From contig NZ_MLFP01000009.1 of assembly GCF_002095465.1 (NCBI RefSeq), forward strand, positions 114,600 through 178,599: DNA of 64,000 nucleotides, given 5' to 3'. Source of the DNA: Pantoea rodasii. GTDB lineage: Bacteria > Pseudomonadota > Gammaproteobacteria > Enterobacterales > Enterobacteriaceae. Below are positions 55,854 through 64,000 of the stretch, in pieces (the stretch's first letter is position 1; each line of letters opens with the position of its first letter). A program made the translations under genes and the position numbers. The notes under the pieces are model-generated. The model ran no database searches. It saw nothing but the letters and a program-made list of their open reading frames with translations, and was not told where the DNA came from.

Positions 55854-58291
55854 CTACCAGGTTTTACCTATATTAAACTGGAACTGCTCTGCCTCATCAC
55901 CCTCATATTTCTTGATTGGCAAGGCATAAGAGAATACCAATGGGCCAAGCGGGGATTGCCATTGCAATGCCAAACCGGCTGAGACGCGAATTTCACTCGG
56001 ATCGCCATAATCAGGAATACCTGCTGCACGTGTCGCCGCCGTGTTTTCCCATTTGGTATCCCAAACCGTACCCGCATCGACAAAGAACGAAGTACGCAGT
56101 GAATCCGCATAGCGATCGTTAACAAACGGTGTCGGTACAATCAACTCAGCACTGGCTACCGCCATGGCGTTGCCGCCCACGGCATCATCGGATTTACTCA
56201 CCGCACAGTTGCCATAACTGCTTTCGCTGCCGGTACAGCTGTAGTACGCCGCTTTTGGACCGATCGTATTGGATGAGAAACCACGCACTGAGCTAGAGCC
56301 GCCCGCGTAGAAGTTGTCATAGAACGGCACTTCTTTGCCGCCCAAACCATCAGCATAGCCGGCTTTGGTACGTCCCATCAGCACCCAGCGATGATCATTA
56401 CTCAGCGGTAAGTAAGCATTAGCACTCAGCGTACTTTTGTAATAGCTGTTGGTGGATCCGGGGATCGTCACCTTGGTATTAAAGCCCGCAGTCACACCCG
56501 ACGTCGGGAAGAAACCCCGATCTAATGAGTTATAGTTCCAGCCAATGTTCCAGAAGAAATCGTTGGCGATAAACTTCTCATCGCTGGTGGCATAGTCATC
56601 ATCGTCATCTTCATTGGTGGTGATGACTTTAGGATGTATGTTTTGCGATCCCAGATAGCGCCACATTGCGACCTGCGGTGCCATATTGCTGACGCGGTTA
56701 TAGGTGTAATCCAGTCCTGAACTCAGATTACTGTTTTCGCTGATCGGGAAGCTTAACGTGCTGCTGGCACCAAAACTCTTCAGCGTATATTCAGAGAGGT
56801 CGTTATCTTCCGCGCTGTAATCGTTGTAGAACAATTTGCCGCCGAGACTCACGCCATCCACGGTGAAATACGGATCGGTAGCGGCGATCTCAACATAGGT
56901 CTGATAGCTGTTTTTCGTACCGCTAAAGCTCACCGTATTACCGGTGCCCATCCAGTTATCCTGCTTACGCCAAGCTGATAGCTAATGCCGCTATCAGTAC
57001 CGTAACCCAAGCCGACGTTGAAAGTGCCGGTGTTGCGCTCTTTCACTTTATACACCACGTCCACCTGATCCGGACTGCCCGGCACGCGCTGGGTATCCAC
57101 ATCCACGCTTTCAAAATAGCCGGTACGGTTAAGGCGAGCCTTGCCCTGGTCAACCGTATCGCTGGCCAGCCACGCCCCTTCCATCTGACGCATTTCACGG
57201 CGTAACACGGCATCTTTGGAGGTGTCATTGCCAGAGAACTTCACCTTACGCACGTAGAAGCGATGGCCTGCCTCGACATTAACGTGCAGCTTAACCGTCT
57301 TGTCGGCATCATTGATTTCCGGCTGGGTGCTGACCTGCGGGAAAGCATAACCGTAACGTCCGAGCAGGGTTTTAATCGCCCCTTCGTTCTCGGTGATTTT
57401 TGCACCGCTATACAACGAGCCGGCTGGGAAATGTGCCAGCTTTTCAATTTCTGCCGAATGGCCGGCCATATCACCATTGAGAATCACGTCGGAGACATGA
57501 TAAACATCGCCTTCATGAATATTGACCGTCAGATAAATGCTTTTTTTATCCGGGGTGAGACTTACCTGTGTTGAATCGATATTAAAACGCGCAAAGCCAC
57601 GATCGAGATAATAACTGCGCAGTGTTTCCAAATCGCCGGAAAGTTTTTGCTTTTGATATTTCTGGTCGGCAATTAAATTCCACCACGGCACATCGTCGCG
57701 TAGCTGGAAATGAGAAATCAGCTCATCAGAAGAAAAAGCATGATTGCCAACAATATTGATCTGCTGGATCTTTGCAGAGACACCTTCGGTGAAGATGAAC
57801 TTGAGATCGACACGATTGCGCGGCAGCGGCGTGACCACAGCTTTGACGCTGGCGGTATATTTACCGGCGCTGTAGTAGAAATCTTCCAGCCCCTTTTCGA
57901 TATCCGAGAGCGTGGTGCGGTCCAGCGCTTCACCTACGCGCACACCGGTCGCATCCAGATTTTGCTTCAGCTGGTCTTCTTTAATCGCCTTGTTGCCTGA
58001 GAATGAAATACTGGCAATGGCCGGACGTTCTTTCACGCGGATCAGCAACGCATCGCCATCACGCAGCACTTGTACATCTTCGAAGTTGCCGGTGGCAAAT
58101 AGCGCACGGATGGTATTGCGGATATCGTCGTCACTGACGCGATCGCCCACGCGCACCGGCATACTGAGCATTGCTGCGCCGGGTGCGACGCGCTGCAAGC
58201 CGTCAAAATGAATATCCCTGAGGGTGAAATCGTCCGCACCAAAGGCTGTGGTGGTTACCATGAAAAGTAACCCGGTTAACATCTTTTTCAT
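55854..58291 (-). pseudogene. BamA paralog (outer-membrane beta-barrel assembly protein), broken by a one-base frameshift
   Basis: The first frame (58291 to 56930) has the signal peptide [19 protein letters not shown] and five POTRA repeats very close to E. coli BamA ([40 protein letters not shown]). The second frame carries the barrel from [18 protein letters not shown] to the final GKTW, including the lid motif VRGF. One extra T at 56965-56966 (A on the coding strand) turns GVSRITGW into [11 protein letters not shown] and joins them into about 811 residues. No skp, lpxD or rseP genes are adjacent, so this is a second, stand-alone BamA. Loops differ from E. coli (EDDDDDY in the L3/L4 region). 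Confidence 0.88.
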
Positions 58292-58340
58292 CTGCTATGA
58301 GCCTGCCGTTTTTCCATTCAACGCATTTCTGCCGCACCAC

Positions 58341-58373
58341 AAAAAACGGGCTGAACACGCGGTTCAACCCGTT
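58341..58373 (-). terminator. Terminator of the EmrB-type MFS gene
   Basis: On the minus strand ACGGGtTGAAC pairs with GTTCAgCCCGT and is followed by TTTTTTG. It lies about 120 bases beyond the MFS stop and 50 upstream of the BamA-paralog start. A second stem TACGCCAAA/TTTGGCGTA is at 58408-58440. Confidence 0.85.
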
Positions 58374-58495
58374 ACTTGCGGCGATATGTTCCGGAAAAAA
58401 GACCGCTACGCCAAAGGTAAATTCAGCGCATTTGGCGTATTTTCGCTTACTTTACAGTAAGCTGATACGCCGCTGCGGATATCACAGCATAAGGA

Positions 58496-59905
58496 TTACC
58501 CTTCCGCTGTCGCGGGCTGGAAAGTACGACGGTTCAGGCTGGTTAAAATGACCAATGTCACCATCATCAGCAGCTCAACACCAAGGGTGCCGGAGATGGC
58601 CGCCAGATGATTGCCATGCACGTTTATCTGCGTAAACACCCCACCCAACAGCATAGGTCCCAGACCCAAAGCTGACTGCTGTACGGTGGACAGCACTGCG
58701 CTGCCTGCGCCTGCCTGATGATGCGGCACCCCGCTCATACCAATGCGGTAGAAAGTGCTAACAATAAATGACTGTCCAAATCCGATCAGCACCGTTGCCG
58801 GTATCAGCGTGAATACACCGACATCCGGCCAGGCAAGCTGGAAGGTGCCAATAAGCGCCACCAGACCAATCATCTGGATTCCGCAGCCGGCAAGCAATGT
58901 CACGCGCTTGCCGAAACGTTCCACCATCTGAGTAGAACGCATCGCGCCGATAAAGTAGGCCGCGCCCAGTGCAATAAAGGCGTTACCTGACTGAAACGCT
59001 GACAGATTCAGACCCGATTGCAGCGTTAACGCCACGGCAAACATGAAGCCACTCCAGCAGGAGAAGAACAGCACGGCGAGCGTCAGACCGAAGCGCACGC
59101 TATGCAAGCGCAGCAGCGATGGCGGCAGTAATGGCGCGCCACCTGCCGCTTCCAGACGCAGCGAACTTTGGCGCAGGCGATGCAGCAGCACCGGGAACAG
59201 CACCAGCAACAGGATGCACGGCCACGACCAGTGCAACAGTGGCCCCAACGCCAACGCCAGCATCAAGCAGCCTATCGCACCCGCTAATAGCAAAGTGCCG
59301 CTGACATCCACCGGCACGCGCTGGTGGTTGTGGGTTTCCGGTACGAAACGACGCGCGGTGATCAGCACAAACAGGCAAATCGGCAGGTTGATCAGGAATA
59401 CGCTGCGCCAGCCGTAGCCACCGATATCTGCTTTGATCAGGAATCCGCCCAACACCTGGCCAATGATAAACGCCAGCCCGCCGATGCCGCCGTAAAGGCC
59501 GATGGCGCGCGCATGATCCCTGCCCTTCATGGTGACATGCATGGTCGCGAGAATTTGCGGCACAATAAATGCCGCGCCGACGCCCTGCAACGCACGCGCA
59601 AACATCAAGAGGCTGACGCTATTAGCGATACCGCATAATAAAGATGCAATACCAAACACCCATACTCCAGCGATGAACACCCGGCGCCGTCCGTAGTTGT
59701 CACCCAATCGTCCGCCCATCGCCAGGCAAATAGCGAATGCGATGCCATAAACGGCCACGATCAAAGCCAGCTCTATCGCTGAGGCACGCAATGAACTGGC
59801 CATGGCGTCTAACGCCACGTTCACAATAGAGAAATCGATCATGGGCAATAGCTGCCCAGCCAGCAGGACCACCAGTCCCGCGCGTTTAAGTTGCGATGTG
59901 TGCAT
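58496..59905 (-). CDS. MFS drug-resistance transporter, DHA2 (EmrB/QacA) type
   Basis: 469 residues with about fourteen membrane segments. LLPMIDFSIVNVALDAMASS is the typical DHA2 motif after helix 1 and GGRLGDNYGRRRVFIAGVWV is motif A. It starts MHTSQLKRAGLVVLLAGQLL. It is divergent from an XRE regulator, with palindromic sites between them, so it is probably an inducible exporter. Confidence 0.9.
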   Translation of the reverse strand: MHTSQLKRAGLVVLLAGQLLPMIDFSIVNVALDAMASSLRASAIELALIVAVYGIAFAICLAMGGRLGDNYGRRRVFIAGVWVFGIASLLCGIANSVSLLMFARALQGVGAAFIVPQILATMHVTMKGRDHARAIGLYGGIGGLAFIIGQVLGGFLIKADIGGYGWRSVFLINLPICLFVLITARRFVPETHNHQRVPVDVSGTLLLAGAIGCLMLALALGPLLHWSWPCILLLVLFPVLLHRLRQSSLRLEAAGGAPLLPPSLLRLHSVRFGLTLAVLFFSCWSGFMFAVALTLQSGLNLSAFQSGNAFIALGAAYFIGAMRSTQMVERFGKRVTLLAGCGIQMIGLVALIGTFQLAWPDVGVFTLIPATVLIGFGQSFIVSTFYRIGMSGVPHHQAGAGSAVLSTVQQSALGLGPMLLGGVFTQINVHGNHLAAISGTLGVELLMMVTLVILTSLNRRTFQPATAEG

Positions 59906-59959
59906 CGGTTTTAACCTTGTTTTTAGTTGCAGTACGGCATAGCATCACCTAACTATTAA

Positions 59960-60002
59960 ACGGGTACCAGTTCTTGTTTATCATGGTATAAACACTACCC
60001 GT
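59960..60002. promoter_or_regulatory. Inverted repeats between the DHA2 MFS and XRE genes
   Basis: ACGGGTA (59960-59966) and TACCCGT (59996-60002) are inverted across 29 bases. Between them GTTTAT and ATAAAC form a second dyad (59977-59993). They lie in the divergent promoter region and are candidate sites of the XRE regulator. Confidence 0.6.
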
Positions 60003-60021
60003 CTCGTTTGGAGATTTGCCA

Positions 60022-60876
60022 ATGAGCACTGCTACTGCGTCCGTTGCGGCCGAGCACAACAATCGCAAACTGTTGGGGACTTTTCTTCGTACCCGCCGCG
60101 AAAGCCTCGATCCTAATCGCCTTGGTTTGCCGCATATGCGCCATCGCCGCACGCCGGGTTTACGTCGTGAGGAAGTGGCGCAGCTGGCAGATGTGGGCGT
60201 CACCTGGTATACGTGGCTGGAACAGGGCCGCGACATCAAAGCCTCGCCGAAAACCCTGACCGCGATCGCCACCGCATTGCAGTGTAACGATGTGGAAACA
60301 CAGCATTTGTTTTCGCTCGCCGGGCATTCGCTGCCATCGATGCGAGTGGCGGCGGCGTGCTGCAAAATCGCAGCCCACAATCAACAGATGCTTGATGCGA
60401 TCCAGTTACCGGCAATTATTGAGACGCCGCGCTTCGATATTCTCGGTTATAACGCGGCATGGTGTGCGCTGATGGATGTGGATCTCGCGGAGATCGCCGT
60501 TGAAGATCGTAACTGTATTTGGCTGGCGTTTAATCATCCCGGCTGGCGCAAAGCGATTAATGACTGGCAAGACGTGATGCCGCAAATGGTGGCGATGTTC
60601 CGTGGCCAGATGGGCGAACATCTTGGCGATCCGCATTGGGAGAGTTTCCTCGCCCGCTTGCTGAATAGCTCGGATGAATTTGCTCAAACCTGGCAACGCT
60701 ACGAATTGGGCAAGGTGGAAAATCGTCTGAAACGTTTTTATCGTGAAGAAGTCGGTGAGATGACGCTGCGCCAGAATAACTGGTGGTCTGCATCCCGCAA
60801 TGGTGACCGTCTGCTGGTGTATGTGCCGGATGATGAGCAGAGTGCGACGGCGCTGCAGCAATTGATGAAGGGATAG
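60022..60876 (+). CDS. XRE-family regulator with MmyB-like ligand-binding domain
   Basis: 284 residues. It has the cro-type helix-turn-helix (RTPGLRREEVAQLADVGVTWYTWLEQGRD in two stretches) and the C-terminal MmyB-like PAS-type domain (PAIIETPRFDILGYNAAWCA, WRQ-type NNWW). GGAG lies nine bases before the ATG. Divergent from the DHA2 exporter, which it probably represses. Members of this group bind fatty-acid-like ligands. Confidence 0.88.
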   Translation: MSTATASVAAEHNNRKLLGTFLRTRRESLDPNRLGLPHMRHRRTPGLRREEVAQLADVGVTWYTWLEQGRDIKASPKTLTAIATALQCNDVETQHLFSLAGHSLPSMRVAAACCKIAAHNQQMLDAIQLPAIIETPRFDILGYNAAWCALMDVDLAEIAVEDRNCIWLAFNHPGWRKAINDWQDVMPQMVAMFRGQMGEHLGDPHWESFLARLLNSSDEFAQTWQRYELGKVENRLKRFYREEVGEMTLRQNNWWSASRNGDRLLVYVPDDEQSATALQQLMKG

Positions 60877-60988
60877 CGCGGTTATCGACCACCAGCGCCA
60901 CCATGCTCGACATCTAGTGATGCAAACGGCTTGAGCGGGTTTCAGGCCGCTGCAGCCGCTTAACCTCAAAATTACGCAAGGATTCGAC

Positions 60989-61891
60989 TTACCAACGCTT
61001 CTCCGCAAACCATGCCACCAGCCAATCTGTCAGGGCACTGATTTTCGCCGACTGCAATTGGCTGGAAGGCTTCATCAGCCAGACGCCATCTTCCCCTATC
61101 GCTTGCCAGTCAGACAGAACGGGCACCAGCGATCCTTCGGCCAGCTCCTTTTGCACTAACCAGTTGGCCGCCAGTAATACGCCCATGCTTGCCTGCGCCG
61201 CCAGCACCAGGGCATCCATTTCGTCACTCTCAAACCGTGTTTGCACCGGCACCGCTATCTGATGACCGTCTTTCTCCAGGCGCCATTCAGGCCAGCTGTG
61301 CATAGGCGTGAAACCCAGACAGTCATGCTGACGCAGGTCCTGCGGTTGTGTTAACGCAGGATGGCGATCAAAGTAATCCGGCGCAACGCACAGCATCCGA
61401 CGGGTATCGGCCAGCTTACGGGCAATCAATCGGCTGTCTGCCAACACACCGATGCGAATCGCCATATCAAAATTATCCCCCAGCAAATCGACATAGCGAT
61501 CGCTGCAATTCAGCACAATGCGAATATCGGGATAGGCCTGTAAAAAACCAGGTAGCGCCTGGGCGACCCAACTACGACCAAAAGACGCGGGCACGGTTAA
61601 GCGAATAGTTCCCGCTGGACGTGCGGCCAAAGCTCGCGCTTCTTCTTCCGCCTCACGCAGTAACTCATCGGCGAGTTCGATTTTCTGTCGATAGCGCTGC
61701 CCCTCTTCCGTGGGACGGATACGGCGCGTAGTGCGTTCGATCAAACGGATACCCAACCGCTTTTCTAGCGCAGCGATGCGGCGTGAGACCACGGAAACAT
61801 CACGTCCTAACTCACGCGCGCCTGCACTGAAGCTACCCGCGCGCACCACCGCCAAAAACGCTTCGCGCTGGCGAAAATCGTCATCCTTCAT
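60989..61891 (-). CDS. LysR-family regulator beside the quinone oxidoreductase gene
   Basis: 300 residues from MKDDDFRQREAFLAVVRAGS; the codons upstream are open but lie in the shared promoter. The helix-turn-helix is SAGARELGRDVSVVSRRIAALEKRLG. It is of the same general type as the LysR beside the pirin gene (SDRYVDLLGDNFDMAIRIGV). It is divergent from the oxidoreductase gene 95 bases away, its likely target. Confidence 0.9.
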   Translation of the reverse strand: MKDDDFRQREAFLAVVRAGSFSAGARELGRDVSVVSRRIAALEKRLGIRLIERTTRRIRPTEEGQRYRQKIELADELLREAEEEARALAARPAGTIRLTVPASFGRSWVAQALPGFLQAYPDIRIVLNCSDRYVDLLGDNFDMAIRIGVLADSRLIARKLADTRRMLCVAPDYFDRHPALTQPQDLRQHDCLGFTPMHSWPEWRLEKDGHQIAVPVQTRFESDEMDALVLAAQASMGVLLAANWLVQKELAEGSLVPVLSDWQAIGEDGVWLMKPSSQLQSAKISALTDWLVAWFAEKRW

Positions 61892-61986
61892 TATTGCTTC
61901 CTGTGCAACGGTCATTTGGTTTTGGCATCGATTATAGCGCCATATTTCGCGTCACACTGAACGCACTTAGAAAACAGGAGAATATG

Positions 61987-62994
61987 ATGCGAGCTATCCA
62001 ATTAACTGCCCCTGATATTAATGCTCTTAAGATCACTGAACTTCCGTGCCCACAGCCAGGCCAGGGCGAGGTGTTGATTCGTCAACATACGGTGAGCCTC
62101 AACTATCTGGATTTGGCGCTGGCTACCGGGTTGTTTGGGGCCATCGCCCAGCCGATGATTCCGGGCGCAGACAGCGCGGGCGAAATCGTTGAGTCAGGCG
62201 CAGGCGTCACTGGCTGGCAGAGGGGTGAACGTGTGATACCGGGCATGATGTACCACTGGCATGCCGGTAAAATCTGCGCTGAGCATCATCATGCACTGCG
62301 CGGCGTCACCGCTAATGGCGGGCTGGCGGAATACGCCGTAGTGCCAGCAGCATCACTGGTGCGCATACCCGATTTTCTCAGTTGGCAGCAGGCCGCCACG
62401 CTGCCGATTGCCGCCACCACCGCCTGGAACGCTATCGTACGCGGCAAAGTTCAGCCCGGCAGCACCGTGTTGCTGCTTGGGACCGGTGGCGTAAGTCTGT
62501 TTGCGCTGCAATTTGCTAAAGCGGCAGGCGCACGCGTGATCATGCTTTCCTCCTCCAATGAAAAGTTGGCGAGGGTGAAAACGCTGGGTGCCGATGAGGG
62601 CATAAATTACCGCGATGAGCCGGAGTGGGATAAACGGGTGCTGGAACTGACGAATGGTCAGGGTGTGGATCTGGTGTTGGAGTCTGTGGGTGCTGCGACG
62701 TTTGCTAAATCGATCGGTGCGGCGGCCTATAACGGCACAATCTTTGTGATTGGGTTTGTGGGTGGTGCAGAGTTGAACGTGCCGGTGCTGCCAATTATGC
62801 AGAAGATGTTGAATATCGTCGGGAATAATACCGGATCGACGGCTGATTTGCGGGCAGCGGTGAGAGCCATTGAAACGGCCGGGATTGTGCCGGAAGTTGA
62901 CCGAGTGTTTGCCCTTTCTGAGACGCAGAAAGCGTATCGCTACTTGCAGTCTGCGGGGCATGTCGGGAAAGTGGTGATTGATCTGTCTATGTGA
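61987..62994 (+). CDS. Zinc-independent or zinc-type alcohol dehydrogenase/quinone oxidoreductase (MDR family)
   Basis: 335 residues from MRAIQLTAPDINALKITELP; AGGAG is six bases before this ATG (the one a codon earlier is too close). The GroES-like domain has GADSAGEIVESG, and the NADPH-binding loop is LLGTGGVSLFALQFAK. The zinc-structural Cys set is missing, and a His rather than Cys fits the usual catalytic zinc position, so it belongs nearer to the quinone-reductase branch. The substrate is unknown. Divergent LysR control is likely. Confidence 0.87.
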   Translation: MRAIQLTAPDINALKITELPCPQPGQGEVLIRQHTVSLNYLDLALATGLFGAIAQPMIPGADSAGEIVESGAGVTGWQRGERVIPGMMYHWHAGKICAEHHHALRGVTANGGLAEYAVVPAASLVRIPDFLSWQQAATLPIAATTAWNAIVRGKVQPGSTVLLLGTGGVSLFALQFAKAAGARVIMLSSSNEKLARVKTLGADEGINYRDEPEWDKRVLELTNGQGVDLVLESVGAATFAKSIGAAAYNGTIFVIGFVGGAELNVPVLPIMQKMLNIVGNNTGSTADLRAAVRAIETAGIVPEVDRVFALSETQKAYRYLQSAGHVGKVVIDLSM

Positions 62995-63311
62995 GTTTAA
63001 CGATTGATAATTGGATTTAATGACAGTCGCATCACTAAAAATGTATTAAATCCAATGCTCCAGCATTATCTAATGACCAATGTAATCAGGATAATCATGC
63101 ATGTTTAAGGGTGGTTTTTTAGCCGTGGTGCTTCTTTAAGGGGGCCATCACCAGGCCAGGTCGCTTAATAATCACCTGCATTAAACCACTACAAACAATG
63201 CATGACCTTTTGCAGCACACTTTCAAGTCATGCCCAGGTCGTGTTGTGAGTGAGCTTTATGAGGCCACCCATTATGTTGGTCGCCTCATAAAACCAACAT
63301 CCAGTTATCCC
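62995..63311. other. Intergenic region between convergent genes with hairpins
   Basis: 317 bases with no gene that I can support. TTGGATTTAAT and ATTAAATCCAA (63011-63055) form a perfect 11-base stem around a 23-base loop. TTTATGAGGC.ACC and GGT.GCCTCATAAA (63256-63292) form a second, followed by T-rich sequence on neither strand but symmetric, as for a two-way terminator. GCATGAC/GTCATGC (about 63201-63226) is a third. Confidence 0.55.
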
Positions 63312-63833
63312 TTAAACCGCATTCAGAATTCGTAGTGCTTCGCGGTTGAATGCAGGTAAGTCATCGGGAGTGCGGCTGGTGACAAGTTTATCGTCATCAA
63401 CAACGACTTCTTTGTCATAAAAATCTGCACCTGCATTGCGCAAATCAATGGCGATGGCTTTAACACAGGTCATCTTGCGTCCTCGTACGCCATTGGCGCT
63501 GATAAGCAACTGCGGACCGTGGCAAATGGCGAACACCGGTTTTCCGCTTGCGACAAAATCCTTGGTGAAATTCACAAACCGGTCATCACCGCGCAGTGAG
63601 TCAGGCGAATGTCCGCCGGGCAGCAGTAATGCATCGAACTCGGCGGGGTTGACGTGATCAATATCCTTGTCGATGGTGACTTCTGCTTTACCTTGCTTGC
63701 CTCTAACGACTTTTCCCGCCTGCATCTCGATGGTCACGACTTCATGCCCTGCTTTGGCGTAGGCTTCTGCGGGAGAAGTAAACTCCGAGTCTTCAAATTC
63801 ATCGGTGATCAGGACGGCGATTTTCTTACCCAT
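63312..63833 (-). CDS. yhbO: PfpI/DJ-1-family protein deglycase/peptidase (YhbO-like)
   Basis: 173 residues, the YhbO length. The catalytic-type Cys-His pair is in FAICHGPQLLI and the partner acid in DEFEDSEFTSP. The protein belongs to the stress proteins said to repair glyoxal-damaged proteins. The start MGKKIAVLITDEFEDSEF has AGGAG upstream. It is convergent with the oxidoreductase gene. Confidence 0.92.
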   Translation of the reverse strand: MGKKIAVLITDEFEDSEFTSPAEAYAKAGHEVVTIEMQAGKVVRGKQGKAEVTIDKDIDHVNPAEFDALLLPGGHSPDSLRGDDRFVNFTKDFVASGKPVFAICHGPQLLISANGVRGRKMTCVKAIAIDLRNAGADFYDKEVVVDDDKLVTSRTPDDLPAFNREALRILNAV

Positions 63834-64000
63834 ATCTTTCTCCTTGCTGGGAAACGCTGTGCGTTTATGGCTTAGATAACCTAGCAAGTCTGGTCCCCAT
63901 GATTCAGAACGCAAGCCAGGCGGCAGGTACTTAAGATGTCTGGCCTATGAATATCCGGGTTTGCTCGTTGCAGACTGCAGTCAGTTCAAGGTCCGTTGTG
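63834..64000. other. Right edge, upstream of yhbO
   Basis: 167 bases with no gene that I can recognise. The yhbO promoter should lie here. Confidence 0.4.

Noticed and set aside
63011..63055. Perfect 11-base stem considered as terminator of the oxidoreductase gene
   Set aside because: There is no T run and the loop has 23 bases, so I kept it only as a hairpin in the intergenic entry.

Overview
The window looks like chromosome from a plant- or soil-associated member of Enterobacterales, most likely Pantoea or a close Erwiniaceae relative. The reasons are the gene content (a TPP-riboswitch thiOSGF operon, sitABCD, a full mdc malonate decarboxylase cluster, a periplasmic gluconate-type dehydrogenase with a cytochrome c), an ERIC element, and proteins very close to enterobacterial ones (BamA, YhbO, YhhW-type pirin). 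The genus is inferred. I see no rRNA, tRNA, prophage, transposase or CRISPR array.

Layout. 1-4073 (minus): thiamine thiazole genes thiO-thiS-thiG-thiF, followed by thiZ and a thiX cut by the left edge, all behind a TPP riboswitch. 4261-8311 (plus): a lumazine synthase (RibH2 type), then sitA-sitBC-sitD for manganese/iron uptake behind an MntR-like box; sitB and sitC are joined in one frame as written. 8312-9947: an intergenic array of GGGCC-type repeats at 20-21 bp spacing in front of a winged-helix/Fic protein whose catalytic His is Gln. 10045-18026: mdcR (plus) convergent with mdcABCDEFGH (minus). 18300-23064: a GntR-controlled operon (DUF2848, amidase, dimeric barrel protein, broken MHS-type transporter) that may feed malonate to the mdc enzymes. 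23160-25473: an RcsA/LuxR-like regulator with a 39-residue basic membrane peptide behind it, then an ACS-type MFS transporter.

25474-26220 has no protein gene but holds folded, partly duplicated sequence; a related longer element lies at 34756-34980. 26339-29983 (minus) is a three-subunit gluconate 2-dehydrogenase. 30517-32776 is a divergent LacI regulator/inositol dehydrogenase pair; 32978-34705 a pirin/LysR pair; 35003-36238 a drug-efflux-type MFS protein. 36469-45300 is a divergent Dpp-like ABC locus with a ROK kinase, a ROK regulator and an M81 (MlrC) metallopeptidase. 45379-49019 holds an orphan excisionase-type antitoxin, a small LysR-controlled operon (CMD, tautomerase, hexapeptide acyltransferase) and a GNAT enzyme. 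49083-55543 is a ROK-controlled CUT1 sugar ABC system with a PfkB kinase. 55600-58291 has the ERIC element and a BamA paralog away from the usual bamA site. 58496-63833 has an EmrB-type MFS/XRE pair, a LysR/quinone oxidoreductase pair and yhbO.

Three genes (MHS transporter, sugar permease, BamA paralog) are broken by what looks like loss of one base in a short homopolymer, and the sitB-sitC join sits on a G7 run. This pattern suggests residual assembly errors rather than decay, and should be settled before the breaks are read biologically. The most interesting unexplained signals are the phased repeat array with the Fic regulator, the folded intergenic repeat elements, the small peptide behind the RcsA-like gene, and the stand-alone BamA paralog.
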